From Ignavibacteriales bacterium (GTDB lineage Bacteria; Bacteroidota; Ignavibacteria; UBA10030): a stretch of 49,712 nt of DNA. Positions 35,005 to 43,034 of the stretch are shown here, one piece after another (position 1 is the stretch's first letter; each line of letters begins with the position of its first letter). Where the stretch lies: the NCBI GenBank assembly GCA_016192345.1, contig JACPUH010000085.1, forward strand, positions 1 through 49,712. Direction: 5' to 3'. The notes below the pieces were generated by a model that saw only the letters and a program-made list of their open reading frames with translations, did not search any database and was not told where the DNA came from. Position numbers and translations under genes: made by a program.

Positions 35005-35037
35005 AAAAAACCCCAGCTAGCATCTGGCCGGCTGGGG
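35005..35037 (-). terminator. Intrinsic terminator of the upstream cold-shock gene
   Basis: On the minus strand CCCCAGC pairs with GCTGGGG (35031-35037 and 35011-35017) and is followed by six Ts (35005-35010 complement). It separates the two tandem cold-shock genes. Confidence 0.85.
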
Positions 35038-35056
35038 CTTTGTTTCAACAGGTTGG

Positions 35057-35257
35057 TTACAATTTCACTACTTTCGATGCCTGGAGCCCTTTGGGGCCCT
35101 GTTGCACCTCGAACTCGACCTGATCGCCCTCGTTCAGCGTCTTGTAGCCGTCGCCAACAATCGCCTTGAAGTGGACGAACACATCATCGCCGTTTTGTCG
35201 TGAAATGAAGCCGTATCCTTTGGCTCCGTTGAACCATTTGACCGTTCCTTTTTCCAT
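35057..35257 (-). CDS. cspA: Cold-shock protein CspA family
   Basis: 66 aa with classic motifs: [18 protein letters not shown] (RNP1 KGYGFI), DVFVHFKAI (RNP2) and [25 protein letters not shown] lies eight bases before the ATG. It acts as an RNA chaperone or cold-shock regulator. The minus-strand leader (35258-35446) is rich in hairpins and contains two mutually exclusive stems. This recalls the long regulated leader of E. coli cspA, though the sequence is unrelated as far as I can see. Confidence 0.95.
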   Translation of the reverse strand: MEKGTVKWFNGAKGYGFISRQNGDDVFVHFKAIVGDGYKTLNEGDQVEFEVQQGPKGLQASKVVKL

Positions 35258-35446
35258 GGAACAATCTCCTTTGAGTGAATATGAAATGTGTACACGAGAC
35301 GGCAGGAATGCTCGCTGCCGTTACACGCAAACTACACTACAGATGATTTGCGATGCCGGGTCTCGTGTGACTCAAAGGGTCACGGGTAGGACACGGACAT
35401 GACAACTCAACTACGACGTACATGCGTGGCTACGTCGCCCCGACGT
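35258..35446 (-). promoter_or_regulatory. Structured leader upstream of cspA
   Basis: Three elements are visible. A 9-bp perfect stem, ACACGAGAC (35292-35300) with GTCTCGTGT (35360-35368), encloses a smaller hairpin (GGCAG 35301-35305 with CTGCC 35315-35319). Further upstream CGACGTA (35414-35420) can pair with TACGTCG (35431-35437), and ACGTCG (35432-35437) can instead pair with CGACGT (35441-35446); these share bases and exclude each other. No open frame covers the region convincingly, and 35447-35663, before pfkA, shows nothing else. Confidence 0.45.
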
Positions 35447-35663
35447 GGTTTCCCTCGACGGGACTGAACGGTGTACGGTGACTTGCGGTTTCAAGATAGC
35501 TTTTTTGCCCATTGGAAGCAAGTCGATTTTTTATCGGGGCGGACTTCCCATGCGGGGCCCTGAACAGGGGAACCTGTGGAATGGTGCAAGGATTTTCAGT
35601 ATCTTTTGTTGTTTTCGTTCCAATGGAACATTCCCGATATCATCAGGCAGACAGAAATAAAGA

Positions 35664-36755
35664 ATGAAGAAACTCAAAAGGATTGCGATTCTCACCGGCG
35701 GCGGTGATTGCCCCGGATTAAACGCCGTGATACGAAGTATTGCCAAGCCCGCGATGGCGTCGTTCGGTTCGACCGTCATTGGAGTCCTGGATGGATTCGA
35801 GGGATTGGTCGAAGGAAGGATGAGGGAACTTACCCCGAGGGATGTCGGCGGCATCGTCAACCTCGGCGGGACGATCCTCGGGACGTCCAACAAGGGAGAC
35901 CCGTTCCATTTTCCGGTGGAAACACCCCATGGCATCGATGTCCTCGATTATTCCGATCACGCGGTCAGGAACTACAAGGATTGGGAGCTGGACGCCCTCA
36001 TCGCCATCGGCGGCGATGGCACCATGCATATTGTCGATAAATTCACCGACCTCGGTCTGAACTTTATCGGCGTCCCGAAAACCATCGATAATGACCTTTC
36101 CGCAACGGATGTGACGTTCGGCTATGACTCGGCCGTCACCGTCGCGACCGAGGCGATCGACCGGCTGCACACCACCGCCTCCTCCCATCATCGCGTGATG
36201 GTGGTGGAGGTGATGGGACGCTATGCCGGCTGGATTGCGCTCGGTGCCGGTCTCGCTGGCGGCGCCGACGTCGTCCTGATTCCGGAGATCCCTTTCCGCT
36301 GGGACAAAGTGTACGAACATGTTTTGAAGCGAAGCAAGCATGGGAGCCGGTTCAGCATCATCTGCGTAGCGGAAGGTGCAAAACCGTCGGAGGGGGACAT
36401 GGTGGTGAGGGAACAGGACAAGAAACGAACCGATCCGATCCGTCTTGGTGGTATCGGCGAACTTGTCGGGAAGAAGATCATGGAGGAAACCGGGCTTGAG
36501 ACCCGTGTGACGGTGCTTGGGCACCTGCAGCGCGGGGGAAGCCCCACGCCGTTCGACCGCATTCTTGCATCCCGCTTCGGTGCGATGGCGCTTGAACTGG
36601 CGGCGCAGGAGAAGTTTGGCCACATGGTCAGCCTGCGGGGAACGGAAATTGTTGCGGTCCCCGTGAAAGAAGCGATCCTGAAGCTTCGCACAGTTCCCGT
36701 CGATTCACAGCTTCTTTTCGTCGCCCGGGCCGTCGGGACGGAATTTGGAGAATAA
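35664..36755 (+). CDS. pfkA: 6-phosphofructokinase
   Basis: 363 aa. PFK signatures are in order: ILTGGGDCPGLNAVIRS, the nucleotide loop GGDGT (116-120), the catalytic PKTIDNDL (Asp142), VEVMGRYAGWIA, and LGHLQRGGSPTPFDR. Gly119 is the residue linked to ATP use (position 104 in E. coli), whereas PPi enzymes have Asp there. Lys139 replaces the Gly124 of E. coli, as in the longer group III-like enzymes, so ATP is the probable donor but PPi use cannot be excluded. It makes fructose-1,6-bisphosphate in glycolysis. Confidence 0.92.
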   Translation: MKKLKRIAILTGGGDCPGLNAVIRSIAKPAMASFGSTVIGVLDGFEGLVEGRMRELTPRDVGGIVNLGGTILGTSNKGDPFHFPVETPHGIDVLDYSDHAVRNYKDWELDALIAIGGDGTMHIVDKFTDLGLNFIGVPKTIDNDLSATDVTFGYDSAVTVATEAIDRLHTTASSHHRVMVVEVMGRYAGWIALGAGLAGGADVVLIPEIPFRWDKVYEHVLKRSKHGSRFSIICVAEGAKPSEGDMVVREQDKKRTDPIRLGGIGELVGKKIMEETGLETRVTVLGHLQRGGSPTPFDRILASRFGAMALELAAQEKFGHMVSLRGTEIVAVPVKEAILKLRTVPVDSQLLFVARAVGTEFGE

Positions 36756-36836
36756 TCGTGCGAGCCGTCCTCGCCACGAATGTTTTGCAGCAACGGCTGA
36801 AACACTCGAAGCATGCACTTTTTGGACCACCGCCAA

Positions 36837-36872
36837 CCCTGAAAAGAAGTTCAGGGCATAAACTGTTTTTTT
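36837..36872 (+). terminator. Possible terminator after pfkA
   Basis: CCCTGAA (36837-36843) pairs with TTCAGGG (36850-36856), followed nine bases later by seven Ts (36866-36872). The gap between stem and T-run is longer than usual. Confidence 0.4.
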
Positions 36873-36874
36873 AA

Positions 36875-36943
36875 CCATAAGGAGCACAAAGATTACAAAG
36901 ATTTCATAAAGTTTTCCTTTGTGTTCTTTGTGATCTTTTGCGG
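36875..36943. repeat. Intergenic palindrome upstream of aat
   Basis: The arm at 36875-36900 (with GCACAAAG and TACAAAG) is an imperfect inverted copy of 36917-36943 (CTTTGTGTTCTTTGTGATC, then TTTTGCGG). It resembles the other CACAAAG/CCGC intergenic palindromes of the window. Confidence 0.5.
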
Positions 36944-37036
36944 CAATTTATTTTTGAGATAGGTTCGAGTGACTTTAGAGGACGATCAAGAAGACCTTCC
37001 CCTTCACATCCCGGATAATTGTAAGTAGGTCATCCC

Positions 37037-37636
37037 GTGGAGAATCATCAATCGTACCCGCATACCATTCAACCCGACTTTCTGCTGATGGCCTACGGCA
37101 GCGGGTACTTCCCCATGGCCGACCATCGGACCGGTGAAATCGGCTGGTACTCTCCGGACCCGAGGACAATCTTTGAGTTGGATGAATTTCGGATTCCGAG
37201 AAGCCTCCGGCTTATACTCAAGAAAGAACCGTTTGAGATCCATCTGAACCGCGCCTTTGAGGAGGTGATGCGGGGATGCGCCGAACGTGAGGAGACCTGG
37301 ATCTCCGGGGAAATTATCGACAGCTACATGGAATTGCACCGGCTCGGCTTCGCGCACAGCTTGGAATGCTGGAAGGATGGAACGCTCGCTGGGGGATTGT
37401 ACGGTGTGGCTCTTGGGGGAGCTTTTTTTGGCGAGTCGATGTTCAGCCGCCGGCGCGACGCTTCCAAGGTGGCGTTGGTCCATCTTGTCCGGCGACTGCG
37501 CGAACGGAGATTCGAGTTGTTGGACACCCAGTTTACAACGCCTCACCTTGCCCGGTTTGGAGCGAAGGAACTTCCGAGAGAGGACTATTTGAAAAGGCTG
37601 GCGAGAGCACTCAAGAACCAAACGTCGTTTATCTGA
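37037..37636 (+). CDS. aat: Leucyl/phenylalanyl-tRNA--protein transferase
   Basis: 199 aa from a GTG at 37037. The family core is clear: [52 protein letters not shown] (in part), [28 protein letters not shown] and [16 protein letters not shown]. It adds Leu or Phe from charged tRNA to N-terminal Arg/Lys of proteins, marking them for ClpAP/ClpS degradation. It is 16 bp upstream of purC. Confidence 0.94.
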   Translation: MENHQSYPHTIQPDFLLMAYGSGYFPMADHRTGEIGWYSPDPRTIFELDEFRIPRSLRLILKKEPFEIHLNRAFEEVMRGCAEREETWISGEIIDSYMELHRLGFAHSLECWKDGTLAGGLYGVALGGAFFGESMFSRRRDASKVALVHLVRRLRERRFELLDTQFTTPHLARFGAKELPREDYLKRLARALKNQTSFI

Positions 37637-37652
37637 GAAAGCGTACCCCCCA

Positions 37653-38564
37653 ATGAATACCACGTTTAAGGTTCCCGTCATCACGCAGACAAATTTTACA
37701 AACCTGAGGCTTCTCAACCGCGGCAAGGTTCGTGATATCTATGACTTCGGTGAGGCATTGCTAATCGTCGCCACCGACCGGATTTCGGCCTATGATGTCA
37801 TCATGCCCAACGGGATACCGTACAAGGGGAAGGTCCTCACCCAAATCTCCGGTTTTTGGTTTGAGATGATGCAGGACATCGTCGCGAACCACTTGATCTC
37901 AACCATCATCTATGATTTCCCCTCGGCATGCAAGCCGTACTGGCCCGATCTGGAGGACCGATCGATGTTCGTGAAGAAAACAAAGCCGCTTCCCGTGGAA
38001 TGCGTTGTCAGAGGGTATCTCTCGGGCTCCGGTTGGGTCGAGTACAAGCAATCCGGCACGATCTGTGGCATCAAGCTCCCCAGGGGACTGGCGGAGTCTC
38101 AAATGCTTCCAGAACCGATTTTCACCCCCGCCACAAAGGAGGAGGTCGGAACCCATGATGAGAATATTTCCTTCGAACGGATGGCGGACATTGTCGGCCA
38201 TGACACAGCCGCGCGGGTGCGTGATCTGTCGATCAAAATCTATCAGCGCGCAGCCTCCTACGCGGAATCCAGGGGGATCATTCTTGCCGACACGAAAATG
38301 GAATTCGGCGTTGACGAGAATGGAACGATTATCCTGATCGATGAGTTGCTGACGCCGGATTCATCCCGTTTCTGGCCGAAGGACAAGTATCTTCCGGGAA
38401 GAGGACAGGAGAGTTTTGACAAACAGTTCGTCCGCGATTACCTCAACTCCATCGCATTCAACCGGAAACCCCCGGCGCCTGCTTTGCCCGAAGACATTGT
38501 CTTTAAGACCTCGGCCCTCTATCTTGAGGCTTTGAAGCGCCTGAGCGGTAAGACGCTGGTTTGA
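37653..38564 (+). CDS. purC: Phosphoribosylaminoimidazole-succinocarboxamide synthase
   Basis: 303 aa, the long bacterial/yeast-like form. Motifs: [27 protein letters not shown] (in part), the SAICAR-synthetase block [17 protein letters not shown], and the C-terminal [17 protein letters not shown]. It ligates aspartate to CAIR with ATP in purine synthesis. No other pur genes flank it; it lies between aat and archease. Confidence 0.95.
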   Translation: MNTTFKVPVITQTNFTNLRLLNRGKVRDIYDFGEALLIVATDRISAYDVIMPNGIPYKGKVLTQISGFWFEMMQDIVANHLISTIIYDFPSACKPYWPDLEDRSMFVKKTKPLPVECVVRGYLSGSGWVEYKQSGTICGIKLPRGLAESQMLPEPIFTPATKEEVGTHDENISFERMADIVGHDTAARVRDLSIKIYQRAASYAESRGIILADTKMEFGVDENGTIILIDELLTPDSSRFWPKDKYLPGRGQESFDKQFVRDYLNSIAFNRKPPAPALPEDIVFKTSALYLEALKRLSGKTLV

Positions 38565-38606
38565 CCGAAAGGGCGTACCCTCGCCAATAAACCTCCGAGG
38601 CAAGCC

Positions 38607-39026
38607 ATGCAGGAAGGTTACCGTATTCTGGAGCACCCCGCCGATATCGGGCTCGAAGCACACGGCAAATCGCTGCAAGAGGTGTTTGAATACGCCGGAC
38701 GCGGATTAATGTCCATCATCGTCGATCCCGCGGGGATCGATCCTATCGAACAACGCTTTCTTACCCTCGCCGCTTCCGACCGTGAGAATCTTCTCGTCCA
38801 ATGGCTTTCGGAGATCCTGTACTTGTATGATGGTCAGGACTTTTTGATCGCCGATGTCGCAATTGAACATATCTCCCCCACAGCCATCGAAGCGATCGTG
38901 ACGGGGGACATCGTCGATACGCGCAAGCACCAATTCAGAATGGATGTCAAGGCTGTCACCTATCACCAGCTTATGGTTGAGGAACGGGAGGACGGGTGCA
39001 CGGCGAGGGTGTTTTTCGATATTTGA
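38607..39026 (+). CDS. Archease
   Basis: 139 aa. The start YRILEHPADIGLEAHGKSLQE is the archease signature (in part), with the acidic metal residue in HPADIG. It ends KAVTYHQLMVEE and VFFDI, with the C-terminal Asp that completes the metal site. Archease speeds RtcB guanylylation and ligation. RtcB follows 15 bp downstream, so the pairing is functional. Confidence 0.95.
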   Translation: MQEGYRILEHPADIGLEAHGKSLQEVFEYAGRGLMSIIVDPAGIDPIEQRFLTLAASDRENLLVQWLSEILYLYDGQDFLIADVAIEHISPTAIEAIVTGDIVDTRKHQFRMDVKAVTYHQLMVEEREDGCTARVFFDI

Positions 39027-39041
39027 TGGAAAGAAGGGACC

Positions 39042-40481
39042 ATGAGCACCGGCAGGCTGACAAAACTGGACAACTACCGGTTTGTCGTTCCAAAGTCATT
39101 CCGGGAAGGGATGAACGTCGAAGGCCTGGTCTATGCGGACGACGAGCTGATACAAGCGATCGAGAACGACCAAACCCTGATGCAGGTTGCTAACGTCGCG
39201 ACGCTTCCCGGACTCGTCGGGCGCTCACTGGCGATGCCCGATGCGCATCAGGGGTACGGGTTTGCCATCGGCGGTGTTGCGGCCGCGGATCTTCACAAGG
39301 GGGTTGTCTCCGCGGGAGGGGTGGGATTTGACATCAACTGTGGAGTCCGTTTGCTGGCTTCCGAATGTTCTCTCGACGAGGTCAGGCCGAAGCTCGATGC
39401 CTTGCTGCAACAGATGTTTCGTGATATACCGTGCGGGACGGGAAAGAGAGGAGTGCTCGGGGGCCTTGATCCCGGTCAACTCGACGGAGTCCTTGCGGAG
39501 GGGGCCCACTGGGCCGCCCAGAATGGGTATGGAACCGAGCGGGACCTGGAACACATGGAGGAAACGGGAAGAATCCCGAATGCAGACCCTCAGCAGGTAA
39601 GCCGGCGGGCAAAAGACCGTGGGCGTGATCAACTCGGCACGCTCGGGTCCGGGAACCACTTCGCGGAGATTCAATATGTCGCTGAGGTATTTGACAGCGA
39701 GGCGGCGGAAGCTTTCGGTCTCCACTCCGGACAAATTGTCGTGCTTATCCACACCGGCTCGCGCGGACTCGGCCACCAAGTCTGCACCGATTATCTTGAG
39801 CTTATGCAGGTCGCGATGAAAAAGTACGCCATGACCGTTGTCGACCGGCAGCTTGCGTGTGTGCCCGTCCGGTCGCCGGAAGGGCAGAGCTACCTTGCCG
39901 CCATGGCTGCTGCGGCCAACTTTGCATTTGCGAACCGCCAGTTGATCACGCACTGGGTCAGGCTCGCGTTCGCTCGAGTCATGGGAAAGGGAAATCTCAA
40001 GCTGGTGTACGATGTGTGCCATAATATTGCCAAGGAGGAGGAGCATTCGGTCCGCGGCGAAAGGAAGCGCGTCCTTGTCCATCGAAAGGGAGCCACGCGT
40101 GCATTTCCGCGACACAGGCCGGAGATCCCGCAGGATTACTACGAGGTCGGTCAACCGGTGCTGATTCCAGGCAGTATGGGGACTTGTTCCTACGTCCTGG
40201 TGGGAACGGAGCGGGCCATGGAGGAGACCTTCGGCTCTTCATGCCACGGTGCGGGACGGGCAATGAGTCGGACCGCGGCGAGAAAAGAGATTACCGCAGA
40301 GCGGTTGATCAGGGAACTGAAAGAGAAGGGGATCCACGTCCGCGGGGCCTCGAACAGCGGATTGACCGAAGAGAACCCGAACGCGTACAAGGATGTCAGC
40401 CGTGTGGTCGATGTTGTTCACCATGCCGGCATCGCCAGGAAGGTGGCAAAGCTCGTTCCCGTTGGCGTGATCAAAGGGTAG
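39042..40481 (+). CDS. rtcB: RNA-splicing ligase RtcB
   Basis: 479 aa. Manganese-site and active residues are visible: MPDAHQGYGFAIGGV, SAGGVGFDINCGVR with the metal Cys at 100, GSGNHFAE, HTGSRGLGHQ, and CHGAGRAMSRTAA, which carries the histidine that takes GMP. RtcB joins RNA 2',3'-cyclic phosphate or 3'-phosphate ends to 5'-OH ends using GTP. With archease next door it serves RNA repair or tRNA splicing-type ligation. Confidence 0.96.
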   Translation: MSTGRLTKLDNYRFVVPKSFREGMNVEGLVYADDELIQAIENDQTLMQVANVATLPGLVGRSLAMPDAHQGYGFAIGGVAAADLHKGVVSAGGVGFDINCGVRLLASECSLDEVRPKLDALLQQMFRDIPCGTGKRGVLGGLDPGQLDGVLAEGAHWAAQNGYGTERDLEHMEETGRIPNADPQQVSRRAKDRGRDQLGTLGSGNHFAEIQYVAEVFDSEAAEAFGLHSGQIVVLIHTGSRGLGHQVCTDYLELMQVAMKKYAMTVVDRQLACVPVRSPEGQSYLAAMAAAANFAFANRQLITHWVRLAFARVMGKGNLKLVYDVCHNIAKEEEHSVRGERKRVLVHRKGATRAFPRHRPEIPQDYYEVGQPVLIPGSMGTCSYVLVGTERAMEETFGSSCHGAGRAMSRTAARKEITAERLIRELKEKGIHVRGASNSGLTEENPNAYKDVSRVVDVVHHAGIARKVAKLVPVGVIKG

Positions 40482-40676
40482 GAGTTAAATGAATCCCGGA
40501 GAAGAGTGCCCGCGAATCTACACGAATCCCCACGAACAACGATTCAAAAAGCCATTTCTCAATCGATTTTATTCCGACCTAGAAACCCACCGCCGAGCGG
40601 GGGGCCTGGAAGTTTGGCTTTGCTGGTGTCCGGACTCTATCAAGCTACATGGTGAAGGCCTCAGATGAAAATTGCC

Positions 40677-40807
40677 CACGAATCACGCGAAAACTATTTC
40701 GTGTGTTTTGCCCGCCCGCCTGACGGCGTCAGCGGTCGGGCGGGCGTGTTTCGCGGGAAGAAAAAAACCGCCAATGGCGGTGGTCGTTTACTGAGGATTC
40801 GCGGGTA
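40677..40807. repeat. Dispersed repeat, copy B, interrupted by a 33-bp palindrome
   Basis: Collinear with copy A (20761-20857) except for 33 extra bases at 40711-40743. The insertion forms most of a palindrome, CGCCCGCCTGAC (40713-40724) with GTCGGGCGGGCG (40735-40746), the same element as 6369-6401. The right half also has a CCGCC/GGCGG hairpin near 40769-40781. The surrounding gap (40482-40942) has no supported gene. Confidence 0.75.
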
Positions 40808-40871
40808 GTTGTTTTTTGCTCTTTCCCCGAAATGTGAGAAACGGGAACATTATCGTGTCTCTGATCGTTCG

Positions 40872-40902
40872 TTGTAAGTAGTTCTTATTCTTAGTATATT
40901 TT
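40872..40902 (+). promoter_or_regulatory. Putative Bacteroidetes-type promoter of mrp
   Basis: TTG (40872-40874) and TATATTTT (40895-40902) are 20 bases apart, near the TTTG-N19-TAnnTTTG pattern. The start codon of mrp is 40 bp further on. The spacing equals that of the rpmE candidate. Confidence 0.35.
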
Positions 40903-40942
40903 CACTGTCACGAACCAAACCATTGAATTTATTGGAGAAGAA

Positions 40943-42034
40943 ATGCTTCCGTTGACTGAAGAAAACATTCTGACGTCGTTAAGACTTGTCAAAGATCCCG
41001 ATTTACACCGTGATATTGTAACCCTTGGATTTGTCAAGAACCTCACCATCCAAGGAAAGGACGTCAGTTTTACGCTCCAACTGACGACGCCCGCCTGCCC
41101 GGTGCGTGACCAGTTCAAGATCGATTGTGAAAAAGCAATCCGTCATACGATCGAGGGGGTGGGGAAGGTTGCGATCGAAATGACGTCAAACGTTGTCTCT
41201 CATGCGAATACGGTGAAGGATAGCGTCATCCCGGGGGTCAAGAACACTATTGCCGTCGCAAGCGGCAAAGGAGGCGTGGGGAAGTCAACGGTGGCTGTCA
41301 ACCTTGCCGTTTCGCTTGCGATGGATGGGGCAAAAGTTGGCCTGGTCGATGCCGATGTCTATGGCCCGAGTATCCCCCTGATGTTCGGAGTCAACGAGCG
41401 GCCGAAGGTTTCTCAAAACAAGCTTATCCCATTGGAAAAGTACGGCGTGAAGATCATGTCCATCGGGTTCCTTGTCGATCCTATGCAGGCGGTGATCTGG
41501 CGGGGTCCCATGGCGAGCGGGGCGATCAAACAGTTCATGGGGGATGTGACCTGGGGGGATCTTGATTACCTGGTGTTCGATTTGCCGCCGGGAACCGGGG
41601 ATATTCAATTGACACTGGTTCAGACGATCCCGCTCACGGGCGCGGTCATCGTCACGACTCCGCAGGATGTCGCTCTGGCGGACGCGAGGAAAGGGCTGGT
41701 GATGTTCAACAAGGTGAACGTGCCGGTCTTTGGCATTGTGGAGAACATGAGCTACTTCATTTGTACGCATTGCGGGGAGCGGGAGGATATTTTCGACACG
41801 GGTGGGGGAAAGAGAACCGCCGGAGAATTGCAGGTCCCGTTCCTGGGCGAAATCCCGATCCATACCAGCATCAGGGTTGGGGGAGATAAGGGAAAACCGA
41901 TCGTCGTGGGGGATGAACATTCACCACATGCCCAGAGCATTCGTCAGATTGCCCGGAACCTGGCGGCACAGGTAAGTATCCGGAATGCGAGCGCATCCCC
42001 GGAACCAAAAGTCGAAATTTTGCTCCCGACATAA
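40943..42034 (+). CDS. mrp: Mrp/ApbC-type iron-sulfur carrier ATPase
   Basis: 363 aa. An N-terminal MIP18/DUF59 domain (about 5-85, with LTTPACPVRDQF) is followed by a P-loop ATPase: SGKGGVGKST (107-116), VDADVYGPSIPLMFG, DLPPGTGDIQLTL and the CxxC pair FICTHCGE used to bind a cluster between subunits. Mrp carries and delivers [4Fe-4S] clusters to apoproteins. The NifU-like gene starts eight bases after the stop, making a small iron-sulfur operon. Confidence 0.94.
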   Translation: MLPLTEENILTSLRLVKDPDLHRDIVTLGFVKNLTIQGKDVSFTLQLTTPACPVRDQFKIDCEKAIRHTIEGVGKVAIEMTSNVVSHANTVKDSVIPGVKNTIAVASGKGGVGKSTVAVNLAVSLAMDGAKVGLVDADVYGPSIPLMFGVNERPKVSQNKLIPLEKYGVKIMSIGFLVDPMQAVIWRGPMASGAIKQFMGDVTWGDLDYLVFDLPPGTGDIQLTLVQTIPLTGAVIVTTPQDVALADARKGLVMFNKVNVPVFGIVENMSYFICTHCGEREDIFDTGGGKRTAGELQVPFLGEIPIHTSIRVGGDKGKPIVVGDEHSPHAQSIRQIARNLAAQVSIRNASASPEPKVEILLPT

Positions 42035-42041
42035 CATCGTC

Positions 42042-42272
42042 ATGCTTTCCAACCAGGTCATCGAATCGAGTTTAGCCAAGGTGCGTCCCTATCTTAACGA
42101 GGATGGGGGAGACGTCGAATTGGTACGCGTGACGGAGGAGGGGATCGTGGAAGTCCGCCTCGTCGGGTCGTGTCAATCGTGCCCGATGTCGATCATGACA
42201 CTGCGTGCGGGGATCGAGCGTTCCCTGATGCTTGCCCATCAGGAAGTGCGAAGGGTGGAACAGGTGCGGTAG
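42042..42272 (+). CDS. NifU C-terminal-domain (Nfu-type) iron-sulfur scaffold
   Basis: 76 aa from ATG 42042. The sequence VRPYLNEDGGDVELVRV and LVGSCQSCPMSIMTLRAGIE carries the CxxC (Cys44, Cys47) of Nfu proteins, which hold an Fe-S cluster at the subunit interface. The protein is the bare Nfu domain with no extra modules. It works with Mrp, just upstream, in cluster transfer. Confidence 0.94.
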   Translation: MLSNQVIESSLAKVRPYLNEDGGDVELVRVTEEGIVEVRLVGSCQSCPMSIMTLRAGIERSLMLAHQEVRRVEQVR

Positions 42273-42362
42273 GTCTGGAAAAGTCTCAGGGGCACGGGAC
42301 TTCTTCCGGGAAAGTCGTTGGTTCAAGTCTCCGGACTCTCAAGGCTGATGAGAACCCTCCCC

Positions 42363-43034
42363 TCAAATCCTCTCCTTCAACTCCACATCGAAGAGCTTCC
42401 CGTTTTCCAGTTTCACAATCCGCGCGGGGTATTTTCGGACGAGGTCATAATTGTGCGTTGCCATCAGGATCGCCGTGCCCCGCATATTGATTTTGCGCAG
42501 CAGCTCCATGATTTCGGAGGAGGCGTGAGGATCGAGATTCCCGGTCGGTTCGTCGGCAAGCAGGAGGGAGGGGGCGTTAACGAGGGCGCGGGCGATCACC
42601 ACGCGTTGCTGCTCGCCGCCGGAAAGCTCGTTCGGCATCTGTCCCCTCTTGTGGCTTAACCCTACGTCCGCAAGCGCCTGTAAAACCAGCTTTTTGATTT
42701 CGCTTTTCTTGGTGTTTGTCACATAAAGTGCAAAGGCGACGTTTTCGTACACATCCCGGTCGTCCAGGAGCTTGAAGTCCTGAAACACGATCCCAAGCCT
42801 TCGGCGGAGAAGAGGAATGCGCCGCGATTTCGTCGTTTCAGAATCGTACTCGGCGACCCGGACAACACCGTTATGCGGTTTGAGGTCCATGTAGAGCAGC
42901 CGCAGCAGTGAGCTTTTCCCCGCCCCCGTAGGACCCACCAGGTACACGAATTCCCCATTCTTCAGTGTGAAGTTCAGGCCGCTCAGCACATCCTGCCCAT
43001 CGAAGGAAACGGAGATGTTGTGGAGTTCAATCAT
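42363..43034 (-). CDS. ftsE: FtsE-type ABC transporter ATPase
   Basis: 223 aa. Walker A is GPTGAGKSS (34-42), the signature is [15 protein letters not shown], and Walker B is [13 protein letters not shown]. The FtsE-like features [20 protein letters not shown] and [20 protein letters not shown] (in part) distinguish it from LolD. FtsE with FtsX controls peptidoglycan hydrolases at division. No ftsX is seen nearby. Its start overlaps the pdxA end by eight bases, so it is the last gene of a minus-strand operon. Confidence 0.88.
   Translation of the reverse strand: MIELHNISVSFDGQDVLSGLNFTLKNGEFVYLVGPTGAGKSSLLRLLYMDLKPHNGVVRVAEYDSETTKSRRIPLLRRRLGIVFQDFKLLDDRDVYENVAFALYVTNTKKSEIKKLVLQALADVGLSHKRGQMPNELSGGEQQRVVIARALVNAPSLLLADEPTGNLDPHASSEIMELLRKINMRGTAILMATHNYDLVRKYPARIVKLENGKLFDVELKERI

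Noticed and set aside
34778..35257. The two cold-shock genes as a recent tandem duplication
   Set aside because: The proteins differ along their length, including RNP2 and the following loop, and each has its own ribosome site and terminator.
42273..42362. A possible tRNA because of GGTTCAAGTC in the gap between the Nfu gene and ftsE
   Set aside because: The bases on both sides do not form a T-stem, and no acceptor or anticodon stem can be drawn.
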